DNA from: an uncultured Acidimicrobiaceae bacterium
GTDB taxonomy: Bacteria; Actinomycetota; Acidimicrobiia; Acidimicrobiales; UBA10347
Assembly (NCBI GenBank): GCA_905182135.1
Contig: CAJJAG010000002.1
Location: 1 to 64,000 of the forward strand
Length of the DNA stretch: 64,000 nucleotides
Reading direction: 5' to 3'
Below, in pieces: positions 25,337 through 34,419 of this stretch. The translations under genes and the position numbers were made by a program. The notes under the pieces were generated by a model. That model was given only the letters and a program-made list of their open reading frames with translations, ran no database searches and had not been told where the DNA came from. Numbering within the stretch: the first letter of the stretch is position 1; each line of letters starts with the position of its first letter.

Positions 25337-26195
25337 GTGTCGCGACCTCGATGCCTGCAAACATATCGATTTCAGGTGAGGCGGTCTCGACCTTGGACCA
25401 GACTCGCTCAAAACACTCTTCGTTGTTAAGTGACGCCATGACGTCATCGGGAAGCCCGAACCAGAATGGCGACGTTGGGTCTACTTGTGTGGCGTGCGCC
25501 AGCAGCGCGTCTGATCGGCGTTGATACCAACCTTGGACGTCGATGCGGGTAGTAATCATGTGGTCGTGATCGGGTCGTTCGAGCCAACGCTTGTCAAATG
25601 GTGATTCGAGACCAAGTTCTTCGTATTTCTCGTGGGTCGCGACCATGCGGGCCTTGGACCACATGGAGTTGTACAACTTCAGTACCTGCCATGGCTCGCC
25701 GTCGAGATCGGCTGTCGGGTCAGCAGCCAGCACAATCGCCGGATCGGTGATTTCCCACACGCGCACGTGATCAGGATGGTCATAGCCGCCCATTGGATCG
25801 CCATAGCTAATAACAACGTGGGGACGGAACCTACGAAGCATGGTTGCGAAACGGGCAATGGACTCGGTCATCGGAGCGGCCCAGAAACAGTCGGGGTGTT
25901 CGTTGGCCTCGCTGTCCTTCATGCCAGAGTCCCGATATCCAAGCATCTCAACGATGTCGTAGCCAATGATGTCGGTCGCAGCCTTGAGCTCGGCCATACG
26001 AACGTTGAATAAGTCGGCAAGAACCTCGGGCGTATTCACCGCCGGGTTCAAAATATCGCCTTCCTCGCCACCAGTGGCACACACCAACGTGGCATGAGCG
26101 CCGTTGTCGGTGTACTTGGCGGTTGTTGCCGCGCCCTTCGAAGACTCGTCGTCGGGGTGGGCGTGAATCGAGAGCATTCTTAGCTGATCCATCAT
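25329..26195 (-). CDS. mca: Mycothiol S-conjugate amidase
   Basis: 288 aa LmbE/PIG-L zinc hydrolase that cleaves mycothiol adducts of toxins to release mercapturic acids. Seen: SIHAHPDDESSKGAAT with the HPDD zinc motif, GGEEGDILNP, and GGYDHPDHVRVWEI with the third His. The length and the long C-terminal part (FWFGLPDD) fit Mca better than MshB. TAGCGT lies 8 nt before the ATG at 26195; a TTG one codon earlier and an ATG one codon later are alternatives. Presence implies mycothiol-based thiol chemistry, an actinobacterial trait. Coupled with the SCP2-like gene. Confidence 0.88.
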   Translation of the reverse strand: MMDQLRMLSIHAHPDDESSKGAATTAKYTDNGAHATLVCATGGEEGDILNPAVNTPEVLADLFNVRMAELKAATDIIGYDIVEMLGYRDSGMKDSEANEHPDCFWAAPMTESIARFATMLRRFRPHVVISYGDPMGGYDHPDHVRVWEITDPAIVLAADPTADLDGEPWQVLKLYNSMWSKARMVATHEKYEELGLESPFDKRWLERPDHDHMITTRIDVQGWYQRRSDALLAHATQVDPTSPFWFGLPDDVMASLNNEECFERVWSKVETASPEIDMFAGIEVATHG

Positions 26196-26428
26196 CAACG
26201 CAAACGCTATCTGCTCGATTGGGACTGCAAGGACCCTGGCAAGCGAATTTGCAGCGAGTCTTCTGCCGGTGCTCTGTCCACAAATATTTGCTCAGTTGCA
26301 AGGACCGAGCCAACAAGGCAAATCGTTTGGCTCTGTAACAAAGCAAATCTGAACTAACTGGTAACCAACAAGTTGCTGGCCGAGCCAAACGCTTCCAGAG
26401 CGGAGCCACAGATCTCAAAGGCGAGCGC

Positions 26429-27649
26429 CTAGATCGGCACCAGCTCGTCGTCACCAGTTTCATTGTCACGAAGCAGCTGCCATCCAAAACGGGCCGCGAG
26501 ATACTCTCGCCCTTCGTCCGGGCCACTCGCGATAATCTCATCGCCGGCATACAGGACCTGGGCCCCGCGAGGTCGGTAGATGTACTTCTGACCTCGCCGA
26601 AGCGCAAGCACCGTGAATCCAGGCTCGAGGTTGAGCTGTAGTTCAGCAAGCGTGCGACCGTCGGCGGCACAGCCAGAAGCGATAGGGAGTTCGACTACGA
26701 CCTCGTCGCTTTCGCCCAGTGCTATCTCCAAGATCGGGTGCACTGATTCACCCTGCTCGACGACCCACGTCATCTGTTTCGCTTGTTTGCCCAGATCTTC
26801 AGCTGCCTTGCCAAGATGCAACAAGCCTCGAAGCGGTGATGGGTCTAGATCTTCTTTTGCCGAACGCAGAACCCAAACTTCGAGACGATCATTCATGTCG
26901 TCAAGTCGGCTCTCGAGCTGATGTACTTCGGCTGCTAGACCGCGATTGCCCAGCACCAGGGCGCTGTAGGCCAACCCGACAGCAGCCTCGCTCAGGTCTT
27001 TCATCTCAACGAGCACGTCAACCGCTCGATCCAGATCCGAAACCCGCGGGTCTTCGGGTTGGCGAGGTGGTTGCCACATGGGCGCTCCGGCAAGCTCACG
27101 CAGACGGACAATACCGGCAGGAGAACCACGTAAAAACAGCACATCGCCTGACAACATGATGAAGTCGCCATCAACGTTGGTTACCCATTGGCGACCGCGC
27201 CGAATAGCGAAGATCCGCATGCCGGTCGCCACCGGTAACTCGAAGTCAGCCACTGGCCGGCTCGCCATGTGCGATCCATCACTCACCAACACTCGGTGCG
27301 AGACCTCGGCGGCCTCACTCAGGTCAGCAATGAGCTCGGCCGGGATCCCGAGGCGATGGGTCACAATGCGAGAAATTGCAACGGCGGCATTACCAATGCG
27401 TTCGATCGCGCTCACAACCTGCAGAACCGAGGACATGCCTTCGGCCTCGCGCGGTTTGCGCACGGCCAGCACACATCGTTGTCTCATATCGTGCACCAGC
27501 TCACTCATCTGGTCTTCGAGCTCGCTAACTTCGCCGGCCATTTCGACATCATCGAAATAGACCGACGCATACGCCAGGTCCACCATGAGCTCGCTGAGGT
27601 TCTTCGCCTCCGCCAGCATCTCGCGCAGGTTGTTCGGTCTGTCATCCAT
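26429..27649 (-). CDS. Duplicated PhoU / RCK_C (TrkA-C) regulatory protein
   Basis: 406 aa soluble protein built of two similar halves. Each half has a PhoU-like helical segment (about 1-110 and 205-300: LAEAKNLSELMVDLAYASVYF versus VEMKDLSEAAVGLAYSALVLG, shown in part) followed by a TrkA-C/RCK_C beta domain (about 118-190, VATGMRIFAIRRG ... GDVLFLRG; and 310-395, LEPGFTVLALRRGQKYIYRP ... GDEIIASG). RCK_C domains bind ligands that gate cation channels. The MgtE-type carrier lies 38 bp upstream in the same direction, so this is probably its regulatory partner. Confidence 0.82.
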   Translation of the reverse strand: MDDRPNNLREMLAEAKNLSELMVDLAYASVYFDDVEMAGEVSELEDQMSELVHDMRQRCVLAVRKPREAEGMSSVLQVVSAIERIGNAAVAISRIVTHRLGIPAELIADLSEAAEVSHRVLVSDGSHMASRPVADFELPVATGMRIFAIRRGRQWVTNVDGDFIMLSGDVLFLRGSPAGIVRLRELAGAPMWQPPRQPEDPRVSDLDRAVDVLVEMKDLSEAAVGLAYSALVLGNRGLAAEVHQLESRLDDMNDRLEVWVLRSAKEDLDPSPLRGLLHLGKAAEDLGKQAKQMTWVVEQGESVHPILEIALGESDEVVVELPIASGCAADGRTLAELQLNLEPGFTVLALRRGQKYIYRPRGAQVLYAGDEIIASGPDEGREYLAARFGWQLLRDNETGDDELVPI

Positions 27650-27686
27650 GAGGTGCTTTCAACATAGTTCTGTGGACGTGCTCACT

Positions 27687-28952
27687 TCAGGTGAACGCAA
27701 GCAAGTCAACGGCAAGGATCAGGGTGAATACCCCAAGCAGGTCCATGACGCTGGTAACGAGGGGGATGCCATAGGTGTCCGGATCAAGACCAATTCGGAC
27801 CGACGCGATGGTGCTGTAGTACGCAACTATTGAAGCCATCAGCGTGGCAACTACCCCGCCCAATAATGCGGCTGCAACCAGCCAACCCCCACCGGGACTG
27901 TCCAGATCCGAAACGCTCGAGAAGGTATGGGCCAACAAACCACAAACGGTAAACACAGGGAATGCTAGCCCCACCGACATCATGATGTCGGCTCGGGCTC
28001 GGGCTTCAGGCACTCGGTTTGGGGCAATGGTTCCCAGATGCAACTGACTAGCTAGCCGGCTGGACAACGTCCCACCAATCCCTCCCGCCACTGCAAGGAA
28101 TGCCGGCAGCATTACCAGCAACGCGGGAAAAAGGGCGAACGATTCGAGCTGACGTTCAACCGTTACGCCTGCAACCAGGTCGAGCAAGATGCCGATGATT
28201 AGCACGGGGGTCGACTCGCGCAGGATCGTCCTCAGCCCTGGCCTCCCTGCTCGGATGACGGCGATTACAGCAACCGGAATAGCTATAACCGATACCGCCG
28301 TAACGCCAAGGACAGGCCATTGTTGGCCGACAAGAGTCGATGCCAGCACCAGAGCAGGGACGGTCGCTACATCGCCAACTGCGGTCACTAGCGGTGCCGT
28401 CACGTTGTCGGGGTCCCAGCCGAAACGAACCGATCCAGAGGTGAGCCCAAGGCCTGCAACCAGCACAGCGGCCGACGACAGAACACCGCCCACGACACTG
28501 ATCATGATGAAGTCAGCCAGGTCGATTGAACCAGCCACACCAAAGACCAGAGCGGCACCCTTGGCCAGAACTGCCAAGGCAACCGAAGTCCCCAACGTCA
28601 ACACCAGTGAGGCCAACACGTTTTCGCCGACAACCGACGACGGCCGAAGAGTCAACCGGAACGTACCCGCATGGATCGCGGTACCGAGCCGAGATCCCAA
28701 CGCTCCGAAAATATTGCCACGAAGCGCAACCGCTGCTGGCACCATCAGTAACAGGCCGGGCAGTTCTTCAAGCCGGTCGGTGTTGTGTCCCAGCGTCAAT
28801 CCAGCCAGCAACGCCACCACAACCAGCATGATCAGTGCGGCTAGCCGTTCCCCAAGATCGCCGAGTGTCGACATGGTGGCGCGACGCGATCTTGTCCGTC
28901 GCGAGGCCAATCCGAGAAAGGATGCCCCCGAAGCAGTTCTTGATTCAGTCAC
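27687..28952 (-). CDS. MgtE-type divalent cation transporter, two integral membrane domains
   Basis: About 421 aa with ten or so helices in two MgtE-like halves. Seen twice: MVPAAVALRGNIFGALGSRLGTAIH in the first and MLPAFLAVAGGIGGTLSSRLASQLH in the second, with SSAAVLVAGL and GVVATLMASIVAYYS later. It lacks the cytosolic N-domain and CBS pair of classical MgtE, so regulation probably comes from the adjacent PhoU/RCK_C protein. Probably carries Mg2+ or a related ion. Start is uncertain: GTG 28994, GTG 28952 or ATG 28874 are all in frame. I chose 28952 because repeat element A covers the area above about 28980. Confidence 0.82.
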   Translation of the reverse strand: MTESRTASGASFLGLASRRTRSRRATMSTLGDLGERLAALIMLVVVALLAGLTLGHNTDRLEELPGLLLMVPAAVALRGNIFGALGSRLGTAIHAGTFRLTLRPSSVVGENVLASLVLTLGTSVALAVLAKGAALVFGVAGSIDLADFIMISVVGGVLSSAAVLVAGLGLTSGSVRFGWDPDNVTAPLVTAVGDVATVPALVLASTLVGQQWPVLGVTAVSVIAIPVAVIAVIRAGRPGLRTILRESTPVLIIGILLDLVAGVTVERQLESFALFPALLVMLPAFLAVAGGIGGTLSSRLASQLHLGTIAPNRVPEARARADIMMSVGLAFPVFTVCGLLAHTFSSVSDLDSPGGGWLVAAALLGGVVATLMASIVAYYSTIASVRIGLDPDTYGIPLVTSVMDLLGVFTLILAVDLLAFT

Positions 28953-28980
28953 GACGCTGGCTGATAGTAGCCCCGAACAG

Positions 28981-29135
28981 CGTGCGGAGAACACATGCCG
29001 TAGCTCTCAACAACTGTTCCTCACCGTTCACAAGTAACCCGCTGATTCGTCACTGTTTTCGAACGTCCTGATTTGCGATTTCGGCCAGCCTGCGTTCTGA
29101 GCGGGCGACTTGTCGCCGACACACAACACCGATGT
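28981..29135 (-). repeat. Dispersed intergenic element, copy A
   Basis: Reading the minus strand, it shares ordered blocks with copy B: CGGTGTT, TCGGCG, AGTCG, CAGGCT, ATCAGGACG, GAAAAC-x-G-x-GACGAA, GTTGTTGAG and ACGGCATGTGTT, over about 150 bp. No reading frame is kept between the two. It lies just upstream of the MgtE-type gene. Function unknown: mobile-element remnant, regulatory region or noncoding RNA are all possible. Confidence 0.6.
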
Positions 29136-29484
29136 TTTCCTTACCCCGCTAACGCTACTGCCACAGCCCTGAGGACCTAGACCATCTTGTTCGCAAGGCG
29201 AGCCAAACTTTCTCCCTAGCTCTTTGTGCGCAACCAGAGTCGCTGTCAACCAACGCACACCGGCTGGCACGGTTCGTGTTCAACCAGATACCTGGTCGCT
29301 CCTTGCGTGATTGCCAAGGCCATCATCGATCCGGCGCATACCTTGGCTATGACAACCGTCGTCGAGGGTGCCAGGACCCTGCTATGAGTCGAAGCGCCGA
29401 ACACGATGAACCGCTATATCGCACAAGGTTTCTACCGGCAGGCCCGAACCTCAGCAGACAAGGCCGGCGTCGCTGCATGCAGCC
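29136..29484. other. Gap without a supported gene
   Basis: About 350 bp between element A and dnaE2. Short open frames exist (for example a 47-codon plus-strand frame beginning at 29406 that runs into dnaE2), but none has a start signal or recognisable product. No tRNA or terminator was seen. Confidence 0.4.
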
Positions 29485-32400
29485 TTAGCGAAAATTTCGG
29501 CTCTTCGTATGCATCTGCAACAACAACGGGTCAATACGTTCAGCAATAACGTTTACGACCCCTTCGCTGCGTTCGAGACGCCCTCGGACGTAGAGCGCAG
29601 GAGCTGTCCCTGCGACCATGCGATGTCGTATCCAACAGCCTTTGGATACGACGACATTGATGAGCCCCGTTTCGTCTTCGATATTTAGGAAGGTCGTGCC
29701 ACCAGCTGTTGATGGACGTTGGCGATGCGTCACCACGCCAGCGATAGTCACCTTGTTGTGGGGATGAGTTGGGAGTTCGTTGGCGGTGACCACACCCTCG
29801 TCCCGGAGGCGGTCCCGGATGAACCGGGTGGGATGACCGTCAGCTGCCACACCGGTTGCCCACATGTCAGCCTGGGCAAGTTCACGCTCAGACATACCCG
29901 GCAGCTGCGGCGCATCGACCCCAGTCACGATGCCTGGCAACTGCCCTGGTCCGGTTGCTGCTACTGCGCCTGCGGTCCACAATGCCTGCCTGCGATCTCC
30001 CACTGTCTGGTTATTACTATCCGTGTCGCCCTGTTCATGAATACGATCGAATGCACCCGCGGTGGCCAAGGATTCGAGTACTCGACGGTCCACTCCGGTG
30101 CGATACCGGATGTCTTCGATGCTGACAAAGAGACCGTTCGCGTCACGTTCGGCCACGATGGCTTCGGCCACGCCATCACCGACATGGCGAACCGACGAAA
30201 TCCCCATGCGCATGACCGAATCAGTAACCGAGCCTTCGAGCGTGGCCCCAACAGCACTGGCATTAACACACGGCTTGTACACCTTGACCCCATGACGCCG
30301 TGCGTCTTGGACCAGCGTATGGGGGCTGTAAAAACCCATTGGTTGGGCATTTAGTAACGAGGCGCAGAAGGCCGCTGGGTAGTGATACTTGATCCATGAA
30401 CTCGAATAGACGAGATAGGCAAAGCTGACCGAATGACTTTCGGGGAAGCCGAAGTTTGCGAACGCTGCCAGTTTCTCCCAGATCAGATCGGCGGTTTCAC
30501 CAACGATCCCTCGTTCCTTCATCCCGTCGTAGAACCGAGCCTGCAGCCTTTCCATACGGGCCTCGCTGCGTTTTGATCCCATGGCTTGGCGAAGCTCATC
30601 GGCTTCGGTCGCAGTGAATCCTGCGACATCGATAGCCATCTGCATGAGCTGCTCTTGAAACAACGGAATACCAAGTGTCTTGGCCAGCGCGTTCTCGAGC
30701 AGAGGGTGAAGATAGGTGACTTCTTCGCGACCATTACGCCGCCTTATATAGGGATGGACCGAGCCACCCTGGATCGGCCCCGGGCGGATCAATGCGACTT
30801 CGACAACCAGGTCATAGAACCTGCGGGGTTTGAGCCGAGGAAGGGTTGCCATCTGAGCTCGGCTCTCGACCTGGAACACGCCGATCGAGTCGGCCTTGCA
30901 CAACATGTCATAGACACCATCTTCTTGGGGGATGGCCGCAAGATCGATGTCGATGCCATAGCGATCGGCAATTAGGTCTACCGCTATATGTAAGGCGCTG
31001 AGCATGCCCAATCCCAGCAAGTCAAACTTGACCAGCCCTACTGCGGCACAATCTTCCTTGTCCCATTGCAACACGCTTCGGTCGGCCATACGGGCCCATT
31101 CCACTGGGCAAACCTCGATGATGGGACGGTCGCAGATCACCATGCCACCCGAGTGGACACCTAAATGCCGTGGTGCGTCTTCGAGTTCGGCCGCCAAAGC
31201 GATGACATCTTCGGGAATAGCGGACTCGCCCTGCATCTCGTCTTGGTTAGTTAACCCGGTCCAACGGCTCAGGTTCTTGGCGAAGCCATCTTGCTGGCCC
31301 GGTGCGTATCCCAGTGCTCGAGCCATGTCGCGCACTGAGGAACGAGCCCGGTACGTGATGACATTGGCGACCTGTGCCGCATGGTGGCGGCCATACCGTT
31401 CATAGACGTACTGAATGACTTCTTCGCGACGACCGCTCTCGATATCGATATCGATGTCAGGTGGGCCATCGCGTTCGGGCGATAGGAAACGCTCGAATAG
31501 TAGGCCTAGCGAGACGGCATCAGCCTTGGTGATCCCCAGGGCGAAACACACCGCAGAGTTGGCAGCAGACCCGCGGCCCTGGCAATAAATATCGCTACGT
31601 CGACAGAAGTCGACAATGTCGTGCACGACCAGGAAATACCCCGGGAAACCCAACTGTTCAATGGTTTCGAGTTCATGATCGATCTGTTGCCATGCACCCG
31701 GAACCTGCTCGTCGTGGCGGGTGCCGTACCAGCGAATTGCATGCCGCTCAGTGAGTTCACGCAGCCAACTAATCTCGTCGAACCCTTCAGGACAAGGAAA
31801 CGGAGGAAGCTCTGGTGCCACTAGGGCAAGGTCGAACGCGCAGGCCTTGGCAATCTCAGCGCTGCGCTCGACCACACCCGGATACCGCCGGAACCAGTGC
31901 GCCTGCTCGGTACCTGAACGCAGGTGCGCTGCCCCGGCCGCAGGTAGCTGAGCATCGATGACGTCCATGCTGGTTCGCTCGGCGACTGCCGCAAGAGCCG
32001 CTGCCAATAGCCGTCGTTGGGGCGAGTGGTACTGCACCGCGTTGGTGGCAACTATCTGCACTCCAACCGCTGCTGCGACCTTGACTAATTCGTCATTGCG
32101 AGCCGAGTCAAGGGGATGTCCATGGTCCCAGATTTCGACCAAAACCTGATCGCGCCCAAAGGTTTCGACTAGCCGCTCGAGTTCTCGCCGCGCCGCCGCT
32201 GGGCCTTCATCAACCAGTGCCTGCGGAACCACTCCACGAGCCGTTCCTGTCAGCACCACCCACGGCGCAGGGGTAACAGCACGGGCCAACTCTCCCAGCG
32301 CTGCCACAGTGATACGTGGATCGCCTTTGGCGCCAGCGAGTTGCGCCTGGCTGATAGCACGAGCTAGCTGGGCATACCCGTGGGGGCCTCGGGCCAGCAC

Positions 32401-32832
32401 CACCAGTTCAGATGGACCTCGCCCAGGGCCACGATGATCAAATAAGTCCAACTCGACGCCAAACACGGTCGGCAATTGGTGTGCACGGGCGGCTTCGGCG
32501 AACCGTACAACCCCGTAGAAGCCATTTCGGTCGGTGATAGCCAGCGCTGTGAGCCCGAGTCGGACGGCCTCTTGCACTAGCTCTTCGGGGTCTGATGCCC
32601 CTTCAGAGAAGCTGAAATTTGAGTGGCAATGCAGTTCGGCATAGGGCACCACATTGGCTGCCGGTTCGATTGTTGGAGGCTCGTACTCGTTGCGTTTGCG
32701 AGACCATGCTGGCGAATCGCCACCATCACCTGGTGCCCAGGTATCGGGTTTCCCTGAAGGCGCGCGTCCCGAACGGCCCGACAGTTGTCGTTCAAGTTCG
32801 TGCCAGGGAACTGGAGGATTACGCCAGCCCAT
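29485..32832 (-). CDS. dnaE2: Error-prone DNA polymerase III alpha subunit
   Basis: 1115 aa. Translesion polymerase of the ImuA/ImuB/DnaE2 mutasome responsible for SOS mutagenesis. Seen: an N-terminal extension of about 65 residues, the PHP domain (YAELHCHSNFSFSEGAS, ALAITDRNGFYG), the polymerase core CQGRGSAANSAVCFALGI with catalytic aspartates in PPDIDIDIE, a helix-hairpin-helix part, and the C-terminal OB domain (VTIAGVVTHRQRP, TFLNIEDETGLINVVV). ATG 32830-32832 is preferred to TTG 32838. A LexA-type operator sits about 90 bp upstream. It is separated from imuAB by a membrane protein gene. Confidence 0.95.
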   Translation of the reverse strand: MGWRNPPVPWHELERQLSGRSGRAPSGKPDTWAPGDGGDSPAWSRKRNEYEPPTIEPAANVVPYAELHCHSNFSFSEGASDPEELVQEAVRLGLTALAITDRNGFYGVVRFAEAARAHQLPTVFGVELDLFDHRGPGRGPSELVVLARGPHGYAQLARAISQAQLAGAKGDPRITVAALGELARAVTPAPWVVLTGTARGVVPQALVDEGPAAARRELERLVETFGRDQVLVEIWDHGHPLDSARNDELVKVAAAVGVQIVATNAVQYHSPQRRLLAAALAAVAERTSMDVIDAQLPAAGAAHLRSGTEQAHWFRRYPGVVERSAEIAKACAFDLALVAPELPPFPCPEGFDEISWLRELTERHAIRWYGTRHDEQVPGAWQQIDHELETIEQLGFPGYFLVVHDIVDFCRRSDIYCQGRGSAANSAVCFALGITKADAVSLGLLFERFLSPERDGPPDIDIDIESGRREEVIQYVYERYGRHHAAQVANVITYRARSSVRDMARALGYAPGQQDGFAKNLSRWTGLTNQDEMQGESAIPEDVIALAAELEDAPRHLGVHSGGMVICDRPIIEVCPVEWARMADRSVLQWDKEDCAAVGLVKFDLLGLGMLSALHIAVDLIADRYGIDIDLAAIPQEDGVYDMLCKADSIGVFQVESRAQMATLPRLKPRRFYDLVVEVALIRPGPIQGGSVHPYIRRRNGREEVTYLHPLLENALAKTLGIPLFQEQLMQMAIDVAGFTATEADELRQAMGSKRSEARMERLQARFYDGMKERGIVGETADLIWEKLAAFANFGFPESHSVSFAYLVYSSSWIKYHYPAAFCASLLNAQPMGFYSPHTLVQDARRHGVKVYKPCVNASAVGATLEGSVTDSVMRMGISSVRHVGDGVAEAIVAERDANGLFVSIEDIRYRTGVDRRVLESLATAGAFDRIHEQGDTDSNNQTVGDRRQALWTAGAVAATGPGQLPGIVTGVDAPQLPGMSERELAQADMWATGVAADGHPTRFIRDRLRDEGVVTANELPTHPHNKVTIAGVVTHRQRPSTAGGTTFLNIEDETGLINVVVSKGCWIRHRMVAGTAPALYVRGRLERSEGVVNVIAERIDPLLLQMHTKSRNFR

Positions 32833-33187
32833 AGACAACTACATATTTGATTGCACCAAACTTGATCGCACCGAGTTGCAGCGCGCCGGATTGTGGCAAA
32901 TAACAAGCTCCACTCACCCTAAGAACATACGTTCGATTTTAAGGTCGCGCAACCTGATCTAGGTCATAGAGCGCGTTAACTAAGAACGGCGCCAGATCTT
33001 GCACAAGGCCGAATCGTTCGCCATTCCAGAATCCAATAACCCAGCTAAATTTCAATGGATAACTGAGATTCAGCGCCAGCGGGTGTACCAAAAACAGTGG
33101 TTCTCAGCGGCCAGTAACGGCGTAGAAACGAGACGCCAACGATCAAGTATGCGCTCAGCCGTGGGTCCTAGGCTGGCTTCTTAATCT
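32833..33187. other. Gap upstream of dnaE2
   Basis: About 350 bp without a supported gene. It contains the dnaE2 promoter region and the LexA-type operator at 32921-32936. The remaining part towards 33187 shows no hairpin with a T-run and no conserved open frame. Confidence 0.5.
32921..32936. promoter_or_regulatory. LexA (SOS) operator of dnaE2
   Basis: AAGAACATACGTTCGA fits TCGAAC-N4-GTTCGA with a perfect right half and two mismatches in the left half. The position, about 90 bp upstream of dnaE2, and the known LexA control of dnaE2 in Actinobacteria support it. Confidence 0.75.
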
Positions 33188-34390
33188 CTACGTGGCGCCG
33201 GTCGTCAGCACTTTTTGGACCATCGGGTAGAGATAACGAGCCCGCACCGCCAGCACCTCGCGAATCTCGCGCTCGAGCGATGCGTAGAACTGTTTTCGAT
33301 ACGTGGCGTCGCTGTTCAGCGACACAGCGAACTGCAAGGCAGATATTGCTGCAATAAAGCCAGAGACGGCAAACAGTTCGGGGGTGATTACGACTTCGGC
33401 CCCAAATAGGGTGAGACGGGCGAGCGGGTCGAAGTTCGCAGCAGAGATTTCGGTCCATTGCAATAATGTCTCTTCGCGGACGGTGAACAGGCCGAAGGCC
33501 ACGAAGAACAAGCCAATACCCAATGCGACTAGCAAGGTCTGCACGAGCTGAGCTGCCAGCATCAGCAGTGCCAGATTGCGACGTTCACCTTCGTCAAGCG
33601 GCACGAGCTGAGGTTTCTCTTTTGGCAGGTCGGCTCGTTTCCAGAGGGGTGCGTCGGTTGCGTGGCAGATCTCATCAATCTCTGCCCAGCTGCTGAAAGA
33701 GTGGAGGTTCGTGATCTCATCAGGTGATCGCAACGCCAGAAACAACACTGCCGGCACGAGCACCATCGCAATAACAATGATGTAGAACTGCCAGGTCAGC
33801 CCATGAGCGACCTGCCACACTTCGGCATTAAGGAACAGGAATGTCGCAAACAGCAGCAAGAGCGGAAGTAACCGTGACAGCACGTTCAGCACGCCCCGCA
33901 CCTGCACCCCGACCTCGCGCACACCCCACCGGAGCATGGGCACAGCCCCATAGGTCGTGGCGACATACCCGAGACCGAGCATCACCAGATTCAGCAGTAG
34001 CAACCAAACTGGTTGCCATGGAAGATCGCCAAAGAGTACGGCTACGAACGGCGCTCCTAGAAGGAAAAGGGCTATCTCGATTCGACCGAGGTTGTCGGGG
34101 AGTTCAAAATTGCGACGCCCACGTAAACGGTTACTAGCAACGGCGAGTGCCATCAGAATCCCAAACGCCGCTAACGCAACACCGAATTGCCCTCGGCCCG
34201 TGAACTTATCCCCGAACCCTGCCAAGGCGCCCAATAAGAACACGGCGGTCAGATACGGGACCATACGTGTCAGGACATCTTCGGCAGCGTTGTAGTGAAA
34301 GATGGCCTGAGGTACACCCCGCTGCACGAACCACCGTTCAACCGCATCTGCATCGAACTCGACAGCCTGTGCAGCTTCCCCGGTCGTCAT
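33188..34390 (-). CDS. Multi-pass membrane protein between imuB and dnaE2
   Basis: 400 aa from ATG 34388-34390 (a longer start at 34447 would overlap imuB). A cytosolic N-terminus of about 45 residues (EFDADAVERWFVQRGV) precedes about nine hydrophobic segments. A polar loop of about 60 residues (SFSSWAEIDEICHATDAPLWKRADLPKEKP) lies in the middle, and a basic tail (YRKQFYASLEREIREVLAVRARYLYP) ends it. No transporter or enzyme motif was recognised. The start is 29 bp after imuB and in the same direction, so it should be in the SOS-controlled imuA-imuB transcript. Its role in the damage response is unknown. Confidence 0.7.
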   Translation of the reverse strand: MTTGEAAQAVEFDADAVERWFVQRGVPQAIFHYNAAEDVLTRMVPYLTAVFLLGALAGFGDKFTGRGQFGVALAAFGILMALAVASNRLRGRRNFELPDNLGRIEIALFLLGAPFVAVLFGDLPWQPVWLLLLNLVMLGLGYVATTYGAVPMLRWGVREVGVQVRGVLNVLSRLLPLLLLFATFLFLNAEVWQVAHGLTWQFYIIVIAMVLVPAVLFLALRSPDEITNLHSFSSWAEIDEICHATDAPLWKRADLPKEKPQLVPLDEGERRNLALLMLAAQLVQTLLVALGIGLFFVAFGLFTVREETLLQWTEISAANFDPLARLTLFGAEVVITPELFAVSGFIAAISALQFAVSLNSDATYRKQFYASLEREIREVLAVRARYLYPMVQKVLTTGAT

Positions 34391-34419
34391 CACCAGTGAT
34401 CGTAGTAGCGAATCGGCGT

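Noticed and set aside
29276-29550. Plus-strand frames of 47-70 codons opposite the end of dnaE2
   Set aside because: No start signal, no family and they overlap or face dnaE2.
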